Positions 33,974 to 41,715 of a stretch of DNA of 64,000 bases are shown here, piece by piece. The notes beneath the pieces were generated by a model. That model worked only from the letters and a program-made list of their open reading frames with translations, made no database searches and was not told the DNA's origin. The position numbers were made by a program, and so were the translations under genes. How positions within the stretch are numbered: the stretch's first letter is position 1; each line of letters begins with the position of its first letter. Origin of the DNA: Streptomyces sp. DG1A-41 (lineage in GTDB: Bacteria > Actinomycetota > Actinomycetes > Streptomycetales > Streptomycetaceae); the NCBI RefSeq assembly GCF_037055355.1, contig NZ_CP146350.1, positions 558,001-622,000 of the forward strand. The letters are read 5' to 3'.

Positions 33974-34006
33974 CCCCGCCGGCCGGGGTGCGCCTACCGT
34001 GGAGGT

Positions 34007-35113
34007 GTGGGCGGCGGCGTCGTGACGCTGTTCCTGTGCGGTGACGTGATGCTCGGGCGCGGCGTCGACCAGATTCTGGCGCACCCCGGTGATCCGGCAC
34101 TGCGGGAGGCGTACGTGGAGGACGCGCGGTCCTACGTCCGGCTGGCGGAGTCGGTGCACGGCCCGGTGCCCGCGCCCGTCGATCCGTCCTGGCCGTGGGG
34201 CGAGGCGCTGAGGGTACTGGACGAGGCCGCCCCGGACGCCCGGATCGTGAACCTGGAGACGTCGGTGACGTCCGGCGACACGTTCGCCCCGGACAAGGAG
34301 ATCCACTACCGGATGCACCCGGCCAACCTGCCGGCCCTGGCCGTGGCCCGGCCCGATGTGACCGTCCTCGCCAACAACCACGTTTTGGACTTCGGCCGCC
34401 CGGGCCTGCTGGAGACCCTGGACGCGCTGGCCCGGGCGGGCCTGCGGACGGCGGGTGCGGGACGTGACGCCGGGCAGGCGTACGCGCCCGCCGCGGTCCT
34501 CCTCCCCGGCGGCCGCCGGCTGCTGGTCCTCGCCCTCGGGGCGCGGACCAGCGGCATCCCGTCCGGCTGGGCGGCGACGGCGGACCTGCCCGGTGTGGCG
34601 TACCTGCCCGAGCTCTCGCCCGCCACGGCCGACTCCGTGCTGCGGTACCTGAGGCGCGTGAGCCGAGCCGGTGACCTGACCGTCGTGTCCGTGCACTGGG
34701 GCACGAACTGGGGTTTCCGCGTGCCCCGGGAGCAGATCCGCTTCGCGCACGCCCTGGTGGACGGCGGGGTCGACGTCGTCCACGGCCACTCCTCGCACCA
34801 CCCCCGCCCGCTGGAGGTGTACCGGGACCGGCTGATCCTGTACGGCTGCGGCGACTTCGTCGACGACTACGAGGGCATCACCGGCTACGAGGAGTACCGC
34901 GACGACCTGCGGCTCGCGTTCCTCGCCTCGGTCGAGGCGGACAGCGGCCGGCTGGCGGGGCTGCGCATGGTGCCGCTGCGGGCGCGCCGGATGCGCCTGG
35001 AGCCCGCGCCCCGGGCGGACCGCGCGTGGCTGCGGACGACACTCGACCGGATCAGCGACGGGGTGAGTGTGGCGCTGGAGCCGGACGGCTCGCTGGCGTT
35101 GACGCACGGATGA
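34007..35113 (+). CDS. CapA-family protein (metallophosphoesterase-like)
   Basis: 368 aa from GTG 34007; GTG 34022 (VTLFLCGD) is an alternative start better spaced from the GGAGG at 34001. Family motifs: LFLCGDVMLGRGVDQIL, RIVNLETSVT, LANNHVLDFG and VVSVHWGTNW...GHSSHHPRPLEVYRDRLILYGCGDFVDDY. CapA/PgsA proteins belong to a metallophosphatase-like superfamily involved in poly-gamma-glutamate synthesis; cytoplasmic forms of unknown function are common in actinobacteria and this one has no membrane anchor. Confidence 0.88.
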   Translation: MGGGVVTLFLCGDVMLGRGVDQILAHPGDPALREAYVEDARSYVRLAESVHGPVPAPVDPSWPWGEALRVLDEAAPDARIVNLETSVTSGDTFAPDKEIHYRMHPANLPALAVARPDVTVLANNHVLDFGRPGLLETLDALARAGLRTAGAGRDAGQAYAPAAVLLPGGRRLLVLALGARTSGIPSGWAATADLPGVAYLPELSPATADSVLRYLRRVSRAGDLTVVSVHWGTNWGFRVPREQIRFAHALVDGGVDVVHGHSSHHPRPLEVYRDRLILYGCGDFVDDYEGITGYEEYRDDLRLAFLASVEADSGRLAGLRMVPLRARRMRLEPAPRADRAWLRTTLDRISDGVSVALEPDGSLALTHG

Positions 35114-35173
35114 ACCGGTGGTGGCTCGCTCGGTTCGGTCGGCCGGTCCGGCGGCGCCGCGTGAGCCGGGAGG

Positions 35174-36193
35174 TCAGCCCGCCCACGCCACCAGCCGCTC
35201 CCGGTTCTCGGGCGCCCGCAGCCGGGCGAGGGACTCCTTCTCCAGTTGGCGTACCCGCTCGCGGGTCAGGCCGACGCGGCGGGCGACCTCGTCACGGGTG
35301 CGGGTGTGGCCGTCGTGCAGGCCGTAGCGGAGGCTGAGGATCATGGCCTCGCGGGGCCCGAGCGTGCCGACGGCCTCGCGCAGTTCCTCGGCGAGGGCCT
35401 GGTACTCGGCCACCTCCGGGGCCTGGAGCACCTCGGTGTGGGGAATGAGGTCGCCGACCACGGTCTCGCCGGTCTCGTCCACGGGCGTGTCCAGGCTGAC
35501 GGCCTGCCGGCCGACGCGGCGCAGCCAGCCGATCCTGTCGGCGGCGAGGCCGCTCTCCCGGGCCACTTCCTCGACGCTCGGTTCACGCCCCAGGTCGAGT
35601 TGCAGACGCCGTTCGATCCTGGCGACCTTCTGGAGCTGTTCGACGACGTGCATCGGCAGCCGTACGGTGCGCGCGTGCACGGCCAGGCCCCGCTCGATCG
35701 CCTGGCGGATCCACCAGGTCGCGTAGGTGGAAAACTTGAAGCCCCTGGTGTGGTCGAACTTCTCCACGGCTCGGATCAGCCCCAGATTGCCCTCCTGGAT
35801 GACGTCCAGCAGGGGCAGCCCCCGGTGGGCGTGCCGTTTGGCCATCGACACGACGAGCCGGAGGTTGGCCCGGACCATGTGGTCCTTGGCGGCCTGCCCG
35901 CCCCGGGCGGCCTCCTCCAGCTCCCCGCGCCGCTCAGGCGTGAGGTCGCGCTCGCCGGCGTCGGCCTGTTCCAGTTCCTCCAGCGCCCGCACGCCGGCCT
36001 GCATCCGCCGGGCCAGCCGGACCTCGTCCTCCGCGGTGAGCAGCGGCGTCGCCGCGATCTGCGTGAGGTACTGGCCCAGGAGGTCGGGTTCCTCGTCGGG
36101 CTCGGGGATGCGGTTGCGCAGCCGTGCGGTGCGGACGGGGGCGCGGCGGTCCTCCCGGGCATCCGCCGCGCGGTCTTCTGCCAGGGGAGACAT
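35174..36193 (-). CDS. RNA polymerase sigma factor, group 2 (Hrd-like)
   Basis: A 339-aa sigma-70 with GGAGGAAGCGAGC before the ATG. Region 1.2 (DLLGQYLTQIAATPLLTAEDEV) is followed by region 2 (RLVVSMAKRHAHRGLPLLD; EKFDHTRGFKFSTYATWW), region 3 and region 4 helix-turn-helix (RDEVARRVGLTRERVRQLEKE). The short N-terminus without region 1.1 marks an HrdA/HrdC/HrdD-type non-essential sigma. A sigma-B-like promoter upstream places it in a stress cascade. Confidence 0.92.
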   Translation of the reverse strand: MSPLAEDRAADAREDRRAPVRTARLRNRIPEPDEEPDLLGQYLTQIAATPLLTAEDEVRLARRMQAGVRALEELEQADAGERDLTPERRGELEEAARGGQAAKDHMVRANLRLVVSMAKRHAHRGLPLLDVIQEGNLGLIRAVEKFDHTRGFKFSTYATWWIRQAIERGLAVHARTVRLPMHVVEQLQKVARIERRLQLDLGREPSVEEVARESGLAADRIGWLRRVGRQAVSLDTPVDETGETVVGDLIPHTEVLQAPEVAEYQALAEELREAVGTLGPREAMILSLRYGLHDGHTRTRDEVARRVGLTRERVRQLEKESLARLRAPENRERLVAWAG

Positions 36194-36236
36194 GCTCGCT
36201 TCCTCCGTCCCCTACCTCTTTCGGGAAGAGTCTCGG

Positions 36237-36262
36237 GTACCCGGGGGAAACGGCCGTGAACC
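36237..36262 (-). promoter_or_regulatory. sigma-B-like promoter of Hrd-like sigma gene
   Basis: On the minus strand, GGTT (36262-36259), 16 bp, then GGGTAC (36242-36237). It fits GNNT-N14-16-GGGTAC; transcription would start about 37 bp before the sigma ATG. Confidence 0.65.
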
Positions 36263-36264
36263 GT

Positions 36265-36290
36265 GTGTCCGGGTGGTTCACCGGGGGTAC
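36265..36290 (+). promoter_or_regulatory. sigma-B-like promoter of PEBP gene
   Basis: GTGT (36265-36268), 16 bp, then GGGTAC (36285-36290). The ATG is only 10 bp further, so the transcript would be nearly leaderless. It is divergent from the sigma-gene promoter. Confidence 0.6.
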
Positions 36291-36300
36291 ACCGGGGCAC

Positions 36301-36753
36301 ATGACCGGCATCGAACTGCGCAGCGACGCGTTCAACGACCACTCCTTCATCGCGCGCCGGTACGCGTACGAGGGACCGAACGTCTCTCCGCCGCTGACCT
36401 GGAGCGGCGTACCGGATGACGCGGCCGAACTGGTCCTGCTCTGCGAGGATCCCGACGCCCCGTCGGGCACCTTCACGCACTGGGTCGTGGTCGGCATCGA
36501 CCCGCACAGCGACGGCGTCGAGGCCGGGCACTGCCCACCGGGCGGCACGGAACTCGTCAACGGCTACGGGCAGCGCGGCTGGGGCGGCCCGCACCCCCCG
36601 CCCGGGGACGACGCACACCACTACTTCTTCCGGCTCTACGCCCTGTCCCAACCGTGCGTCCTGCCCGAGGCGCCCCGCGCGGACCAGGTACACGAGGAGG
36701 TCGAGAAGCGCCGCATCGCGGGCGGCACGCTGGTGGGTCTCTACCAGCGCTGA
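36301..36753 (+). CDS. YbhB/YbcL (PEBP) family protein
   Basis: A 150-aa phosphatidylethanolamine-binding-protein-like fold. The ligand pocket motif is LLCEDPDAPSGTFTHWVVVGI (about 43-63) and the second conserved segment is GQRGWGGPHPPPGDDAHHYFFRLYAL. It is cytoplasmic, with no signal peptide. The bacterial members' ligands are largely unknown. Start at ATG 36301 with no good Shine-Dalgarno, consistent with the near-leaderless promoter directly upstream. Confidence 0.9.
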   Translation: MTGIELRSDAFNDHSFIARRYAYEGPNVSPPLTWSGVPDDAAELVLLCEDPDAPSGTFTHWVVVGIDPHSDGVEAGHCPPGGTELVNGYGQRGWGGPHPPPGDDAHHYFFRLYALSQPCVLPEAPRADQVHEEVEKRRIAGGTLVGLYQR

Positions 36754-36884
36754 AACCCGTTTGTCACAACGGTTGGTTGTGTCATGGGTGACGGACGGTT
36801 GTTTGCCCGGGCTGCCCTGAGCCCGCTTGGATGGCTGCCGGTCAACACCGGGTTGTCCGCGGGAACGGGGAGTGTGCGCCGGGT

Positions 36885-38147
36885 ATGGCGGGCAGGCGGT
36901 CGCTGGGGCGGCGGTTCGGGTGGCTGTGGGGGGCGTACGCGGTCAGCGCGGCCGGCACCTGGCTCGCGTTCGACGCGTTCGCGCTGATCGCGGTCCTGGC
37001 GCTGGACGCCGGACCGACGCAGGTGTCGCTGCTGGCGGCGGTGGGACCGGCGGTCGGCGCGGCGGTGTCGGTGCCGCTCGGGCCGTGGGTGGAGGTCCGC
37101 CGCAAACGGCCGGTGATGATCGCGACGGACCTGGTCCGGTGCGCGGTGCTGCTGAGCATCCCCCTGGCGTTCGCCCTGGGCCGGCTGAGCTTCGGCCAGC
37201 TGATGCTGGTGTCGGTGGCCGTCGCGGCGTCCGACATCACCTTCAACGCGGCGGCCGGGGCGTTCCTGAAGGAGTTGGTGCCACGGCGGGACCTGCTCCT
37301 CGCGAACGGGCGGTTCGAGGCGACGAACTGGATGGCCAGCATGGTCGGGCCGCCGCTGGGCGGGGCCGCGATCGGACTGTTCGGTCCGGTGACGACCGTG
37401 GTGGCCGACGCGGTGAGCTATCTGCTCTCGGCCTTCGGCCTCCGGGCGATCGGCGGCGAGGAGAAACACCCGGTGCGGCCCACGTCCGGCGCAGCCCGGC
37501 CCCGGGCGGGCGACCTGCTCGACGGCTGGCGCTTCATCCTGGCCGACCCGGCGCTGCGCCCGCTCTTCTTCAACACGGTCCTCGTCAACTCCCTGATCAT
37601 GGCGGCGTCTCCGCCGCTCATGGTCCTGATGGTCGACCATCTGCGGTTCGCCCCCTGGCAGTACGCGCTCGCCTTCGCGGTGCCCTGCACGGGCGGCCTG
37701 CTCGGCTCACGCCTGGCACCACGGCTCGTCACGCGGTTCGGGCGGCACCGGGTCATGCTCACCACGGGGGTGCTGCGGGCGTGCTGGTCGCTCGGGCTGG
37801 CCTTCGTCGGCCCCGGTACGGCCGGACTGGCGCTGGTCATGGTGGTCGAGTTCGGGCTGATCGCCTGCTGCGCCGCGTTCAACCCGGTGTTCGCCACCTA
37901 CCGCCTCGAACGGGCCCCCGCGGACCGGGTCATCCGCGTCCTGTCGGCCTGGTCGGCCACCGGCAAGGCCACCACAGCGGCCGTGACCGCCCTGTGGGGC
38001 CTGTTGGCCCACCTGACCGGCCCTCGTACGGCCATCGCCCTCGCCGGCGTCTTCCTCCTCTTCACCCCCGTCCTGCTCCCCCGCCGCGACCAGGCACCGG
38101 ACACCGGCCCCGACCCGGCTCCCCTGGCGCTGCGGGACGGCGGCTGA
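36885..38147 (+). CDS. MFS transporter
   Basis: About 420 aa from ATG 36885 (MAGRRSLG). Twelve hydrophobic segments are visible; the loop 2-3 signature is VPLGPWVEVRRKRPVMIATDL and the central cytoplasmic loop (HPVRPTSGAARPRAGDLLDGWRF) separates the halves. The pattern is that of drug-exporter-like MFS proteins (MFS_3 / enterobactin-exporter type). The substrate is unknown. The ribosome binding site is weak. Confidence 0.88.
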   Translation: MAGRRSLGRRFGWLWGAYAVSAAGTWLAFDAFALIAVLALDAGPTQVSLLAAVGPAVGAAVSVPLGPWVEVRRKRPVMIATDLVRCAVLLSIPLAFALGRLSFGQLMLVSVAVAASDITFNAAAGAFLKELVPRRDLLLANGRFEATNWMASMVGPPLGGAAIGLFGPVTTVVADAVSYLLSAFGLRAIGGEEKHPVRPTSGAARPRAGDLLDGWRFILADPALRPLFFNTVLVNSLIMAASPPLMVLMVDHLRFAPWQYALAFAVPCTGGLLGSRLAPRLVTRFGRHRVMLTTGVLRACWSLGLAFVGPGTAGLALVMVVEFGLIACCAAFNPVFATYRLERAPADRVIRVLSAWSATGKATTAAVTALWGLLAHLTGPRTAIALAGVFLLFTPVLLPRRDQAPDTGPDPAPLALRDGG

Positions 38148-38163
38148 ACCACCCGCCCGGCTG

Positions 38164-38201
38164 GGCCGGGGACGGGGGCGACGCCGCTCCCGTCCCCGGC
38201 C
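38164..38201. terminator. bidirectional terminator hairpin
   Basis: GGCCGGGGACGGG and its complement CCCGTCCCCGGCC, a perfect 13-bp stem with a 12-nt loop, between the convergent MFS and VOC genes. Confidence 0.8.
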
Positions 38202-38209
38202 GGGCCGGC

Positions 38210-38638
38210 TCAGACGGCCCCGGGCACGTCCTCCATGACGCCGTTCAGCGGCGAGGACGGGTCCGTGCCGTACGGACGGGTGATGATCTCCAGGCCGTGG
38301 CCCGCCGGGTCGAGGAAGTACACGCCCCGGCCGCCGTCGTGGCGGTTGATCTTGCGCGGGTGGTTGCCGTGCGGGTCGGCCTGGATGGGGATCCGGGCCG
38401 CGACGAGCCGGGCGAGGGCCTCGTCGAACTCGTCCTCGGAGACGAGGAACGCATAGTGCTGCATGGGGATGTCGGCGTCGATGGTGAGGAAGTCCAGCGT
38501 GACGCCGTTGGCGGTCGTCACCGGCAGGAACACCCCGACCGGTGCCCCGACCTCCAGATCCAGGATCTCCGCCAGAAAACGGGCGGACTTCTCCCGATCA
38601 CGGGACAGGACGATGGTGTGATTGAACTCGACTGACAC
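38210..38638 (-). CDS. VOC-family (glyoxalase/bleomycin-resistance fold) protein
   Basis: A 142-aa protein from GTG 38638, chosen because GGAGG lies 9 nt upstream. Two beta-alpha-beta-beta-beta modules: FNHTIVLSRDREKSARFLAEIL at the N-terminus with metal-ligand His, and GRGVYFLDPAGHGLEIITRPYG at the C-terminus with the usual His/Glu ligands. It could be a dioxygenase, lyase or drug-binding protein. Confidence 0.88.
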   Translation of the reverse strand: MSVEFNHTIVLSRDREKSARFLAEILDLEVGAPVGVFLPVTTANGVTLDFLTIDADIPMQHYAFLVSEDEFDEALARLVAARIPIQADPHGNHPRKINRHDGGRGVYFLDPAGHGLEIITRPYGTDPSSPLNGVMEDVPGAV

Positions 38639-38827
38639 GGTTGAATGCCTCCACGGGCATCTCCGCGGCACCTCCATGCCTCACCCGGACGGTGACCGAC
38701 ACGCGATGCCGCGCGGTGGATCGTAGGCAGAGGTGGTCGCGGTCGTCGAGCGGTTTTCGGCCGTATCGCGCCGCCCACGCCCAGCGGGCCAAGTACCCCC
38801 GCCCGTACCCCTGTTGTCCCGCACGAC

Positions 38828-38843
38828 CCTGACAATTGTCAGG
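38828..38843. promoter_or_regulatory. CCTGAC-N4-GTCAGG palindrome, site 1
   Basis: CCTGACAATTGTCAGG, extending to an 18-bp perfect palindrome (38827-38844). It lies 65 bp upstream of the first small secreted SH3-like protein gene. The same arms recur at 40353-40368. Confidence 0.75.
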
Positions 38844-38907
38844 GACCGCATCGCCCCTGCTCTCCCTACAGTTCTGAGCGTCGGCCACACCTCAGGGGGA
38901 ACTCGAC

Positions 38908-39282
38908 ATGTCCACTCGCATTTTCGCCAGGGCCGCGCTCGTCGGCGCCGGGGCGCTCGCACTGCTCGGTCCGCTCACCGCCGGCACCGCGGCCGCGTCC
39001 GCCGCCGGCGAGCAGGGCGGCGCCCGCGTCATGGCCGCGCCGTATGCGGTCGTGCCGTACGAGACCGTCAACGTCCGCTACGGGCCGGGCACTTCCCACG
39101 GAATCCTCGCCACCGTTCCGGCGGGCCAGCCGCTCGGCGCCTACTGCTGGACCCGCGGCCAGCGCATCACCGACAACGGCTACTCCAACGACGTCTGGGT
39201 GAAGCTCCTCGAGGGCTTCGTCAGCGCCGTATACCTCAAGGGCAACGAGTACGGCGACCTGCCCGCCTCGGCGCGCTGCTGA
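38908..39282 (+). CDS. small secreted SH3-like protein
   Basis: A 124-aa protein with a Sec signal peptide (MSTRIFARAALVGAGALALL...AGTAAASA) and a bacterial SH3-like body: VNVRYGPGTSHGILATVPAGQP, YCWTRGQ, DVWVKL and FVSAVYLKGN. Two Cys in the mature protein could form a disulfide. SH3-type domains usually bind cell wall. It is the first of the cluster sharing the CCTGAC palindrome. Confidence 0.85.
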   Translation: MSTRIFARAALVGAGALALLGPLTAGTAAASAAGEQGGARVMAAPYAVVPYETVNVRYGPGTSHGILATVPAGQPLGAYCWTRGQRITDNGYSNDVWVKLLEGFVSAVYLKGNEYGDLPASARC

Positions 39283-39343
39283 CCCGGAACATGACCACGT
39301 CCGACCACACCATCCTCACCATCGTCCTACGGGGGACAGACAC

Positions 39344-39718
39344 ATGAAGCGAATGATCAGCCGCACCGCCATGGGCCTCGCCGTGACCGCGCTCGCCGTC
39401 GGCGGCCTCGCCACCACGGCCCAGGCGGCCCCGGCCGTCGCAGGCGGCGGCGACCCGACTCTCACCGACGTCTACATCTGGGCCACCGACGTCAACCTGC
39501 GCCAGGAACCGACCACCAACTCCCCGCGGCTCGCGGTCCGTTCGCAGTGGTGGGCGGACGCCATCTGCCAGAAGCAGGGCCAGACCGTGCACGACCCGGC
39601 CGTCGGTACGAACAACTGGTGGACCGCCGTCATGGAGCTGTCGGGCAGCGATGTCGCCTGGGTGAACAACCTGTACATCCGTGGCGGCCAGAAGATCGCC
39701 GGCGTCCCGGACTGCTGA
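39344..39718 (+). CDS. small secreted SH3-like protein
   Basis: A 124-aa protein with a Sec signal peptide ending TTAQAAPAVAG. The mature part has WATDVNLRQEPTTNSPRLAV, CQKQGQTV, NNWWTAVMEL and WVNNLYIRGG, the strand order of an SH3-like domain and parallel to the preceding gene. Two Cys are present. The 61-bp gap from the previous gene suggests one transcript. It is followed by a strong hairpin. Confidence 0.85.
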   Translation: MKRMISRTAMGLAVTALAVGGLATTAQAAPAVAGGGDPTLTDVYIWATDVNLRQEPTTNSPRLAVRSQWWADAICQKQGQTVHDPAVGTNNWWTAVMELSGSDVAWVNNLYIRGGQKIAGVPDC

Positions 39719-39738
39719 CGCACCATCCCCTCCACACG

Positions 39739-39778
39739 CCTGCGGCGGGCCACCGGGAGATCGGTGGCCCGCCGCAGG
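39739..39778. terminator. bidirectional terminator hairpin
   Basis: CCTGCGGCGGGCCACC and its complement, a perfect 16-bp stem with an 8-nt loop, between convergent secreted-protein genes. Confidence 0.9.
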
Positions 39779-39785
39779 TTCGTGC

Positions 39786-40235
39786 TCAGTACCAGCCGGT
39801 CTCGGTCAGGTCGTGGCCGTCGCACGAGAGCACGGCGCGCGAGACACGGCCGTTGAGGTTGTTGCCCATCTGCGTGTAGGCGTAGGTGATGCCGGGGTCG
39901 ACGCTCTCGGAGACCCAGCCGTCGACTCGTCCCACGCCGCTGTTGGAACGCTGGAGTACGGCGACGCAGCCGGGCCGGGAGTTCTCGATCCGGGCGAAGG
40001 AGCCGCACTTGTCGGAGTAGAAGTACTTCAGGGCCATGCCTTCGGCGTACTTGGTGGCCCCGATCTGCCGGAACGTGCCCGAGCAGTAGGAGGTCGTGGG
40101 GTACTGCCCCTCGTTCCCGTAGGCCCCGTAGTTGCCGCCCGAGTACGGCGCGGCCTGGGCGGAGGTCGGGAGGAGCGCCATCATCGCGGCGGCGCCCCCG
40201 GCGGCCAGCAGTGTCCTGAGCGATCGGCGGCTCAT
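39786..40235 (-). CDS. secreted protein of unknown function
   Basis: A 149-aa protein with a Sec signal peptide (MSRRSLRTLLAAGGAAAMM...SAQAAP). The mature part has four Cys (SYCSGTF, DKCGSF, PGCVAV, LSCDGH) and a central MALKYFYSDKCGSFARI that recalls DUF2690-type secreted Streptomyces proteins; the resemblance is weak. GAAAGAGGGC precedes the ATG. Two CCTGAC-type palindromes lie upstream, shared with the divergent gene. Confidence 0.75.
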   Translation of the reverse strand: MSRRSLRTLLAAGGAAAMMALLPTSAQAAPYSGGNYGAYGNEGQYPTTSYCSGTFRQIGATKYAEGMALKYFYSDKCGSFARIENSRPGCVAVLQRSNSGVGRVDGWVSESVDPGITYAYTQMGNNLNGRVSRAVLSCDGHDLTETGWY

Positions 40236-40303
40236 AAGCCCTCTTTCTGTGTGTCGGCGGGTGTTCCGGTCGTGACCGTACGGGCGTCACCACACCTGCG
40301 ACA

Positions 40304-40368
40304 CCTGACATTTATCAGGGTCGAACGCCACAGGTCGCCTCGTTTCGGGGGCCCTGACTTTCGTCAGG
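40304..40368. promoter_or_regulatory. CCTGAC-type palindromes, sites 2 and 3
   Basis: CCTGACATTTATCAGG (40304-40319, imperfect inner positions) and CCTGACTTTCGTCAGG (40353-40368, arms identical to site 1), 49 bp apart. They lie in the divergent region between two secreted-protein genes. Confidence 0.75.
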
Positions 40369-40488
40369 ACCGGCCGCACCGCTCGGGCTCCTGGTGTGTC
40401 GGCGCGGGACCAAGGCTCCGCCGGACAACCGTGGGACCGGGCGACCGTGCGACCGGCACCGGGCTACCGGCGACCAGGGAGGGCAACC

Positions 40489-41646
40489 ATGCGCATACTC
40501 CTGCGCGGCACTGCGGCGGTAGCGACCGTCGTCACGGTCGCCTCGCTGCCGGGTGGCGCGGCGGCACTCCCCCGGTCGGCGACGACCGCTCAGGCCGCTC
40601 AGGGCGCTCAGATCCCGGACGGCGTCACCGCCGGGATCGCGGTCTTCGACCGCCGCACGTTCACCGAACAGGTCGACGAGAGCGCGCGGTTCCGGTCCGC
40701 CTCGGTCGTCAAACTGCTGCTGGCCCTGGATTTCCTGTGGGACCGTGGGCCCGCCCACACGATCCCGGAGGCCGACCGCGCGCGGTTGGAGCCGATGCTG
40801 CGCGGCAGCGACGACAAGGCCGCGCACCACTACTGGTCCGAGCACGGCGGCTCGGCGATCACCGACCGGATGAGCACCCGGCTCGGTCCGCGCGACACCG
40901 CGCCGCCGCCCGCCGGGTACGAGGGCTACTGGGGCTACACCGCCCTCTCGGCCCGTGACACCGTGGATCTACCGCTACATCCTGGACGATGCGCCCGCCC
41001 CCGTCCGCGACTTCGTCATGGACAACCTGCGCCGCTCCACGCGCTGCGCCTCGGACCGCTTCGACCAGCACTTCGGCATCGCGGGCTCGTTCGACCGCCC
41101 CTGGGCGGTGAAGCAGGGCTGGTCCGGGGGCACGCGAAGGGGACGTGCGGCGCCTCGGGAGCGGCGGCCGAGGCAGAAGGGGCCGCCGCTCCCACCCATG
41201 CCGCCGCCGGCGTGGACCCCACCCGCCCGGCACTGCACACCACCGGCACGGTGGGCGCGGACGACCGCACCATCGTGGCCGTACTGACGCTGCATCCGGC
41301 CGGCGCGTCGTACGGGAAGGCCTACACCGACCTCGGCCGGCTGACCCGTTCGCTGAACGTGCCGGGCGGGGCGCGGCCGACGGGGGCGTGGTTCGGCATC
41401 TGGGGCGAGGTCGTGAACGTCCGCAAGGGCCCGGCCACGGGTGCTGCCCGGGTTGATCAACTCCCGGCCGGGGTCGCGGTGCTGGTGGGCTGCCAGACGC
41501 GGGGCCAGGTGGTCAGCGTGCCGCCCTACACCAACGAGTGGTGGGCCTGTCTGCCCCAGTACGGCGGCTACATCTCCGACATCTACACCAGCTCGCCGGA
41601 CAACCGGCTGCCGGACGTCCCGGAGTGCGGCTCGCCGCGGCCGTGA
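40489..41646 (+). pseudogene. secreted beta-lactamase-like/SH3 protein with two compensating indels
   Basis: From ATG 40489 (AGGGAGGG upstream): a Sec signal peptide, a serine-hydrolase domain with SxxK motif SVVK (FRSASVVKLLLAL) and an SDD in RGSDDKAAHHYW, then a C-terminal SH3-like domain (EVVNVRKGPATGAARVDQLPAG; WWACLPQYGGYISDIY). Between about 40965 and 41130 the family sequence is in another frame (IYRYILDDAPAPVRDFV; FDRPWAVKQGWSGG, including the KxG motif), then the original frame returns. The second lesion is in a five-G run (41126-41130). The net loss is a multiple of three, so the ORF stays open with about 55 aberrant codons. Confidence 0.8.
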
Positions 41647-41660
41647 CGGGAACGGGGGAC

Positions 41661-41700
41661 GAGCGGTGGGCGGGGCCCTGAGGGGTCCGGCCCACCGCTC
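41661..41700. terminator. bidirectional terminator hairpin
   Basis: GAGCGGTGGGC and GCCCACCGCTC, a perfect 11-bp stem with an 18-nt loop, between the convergent secreted hydrolase-like gene and the kinase gene. Confidence 0.85.
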
Positions 41701-41715
41701 GCGTACATCCCGAGG

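Noticed and set aside
38836..38872. TTGTCA...TACAGT as a promoter of the first SH3-like gene
   Set aside because: The spacing of 25 bp is too long for a normal sigma-70 promoter.
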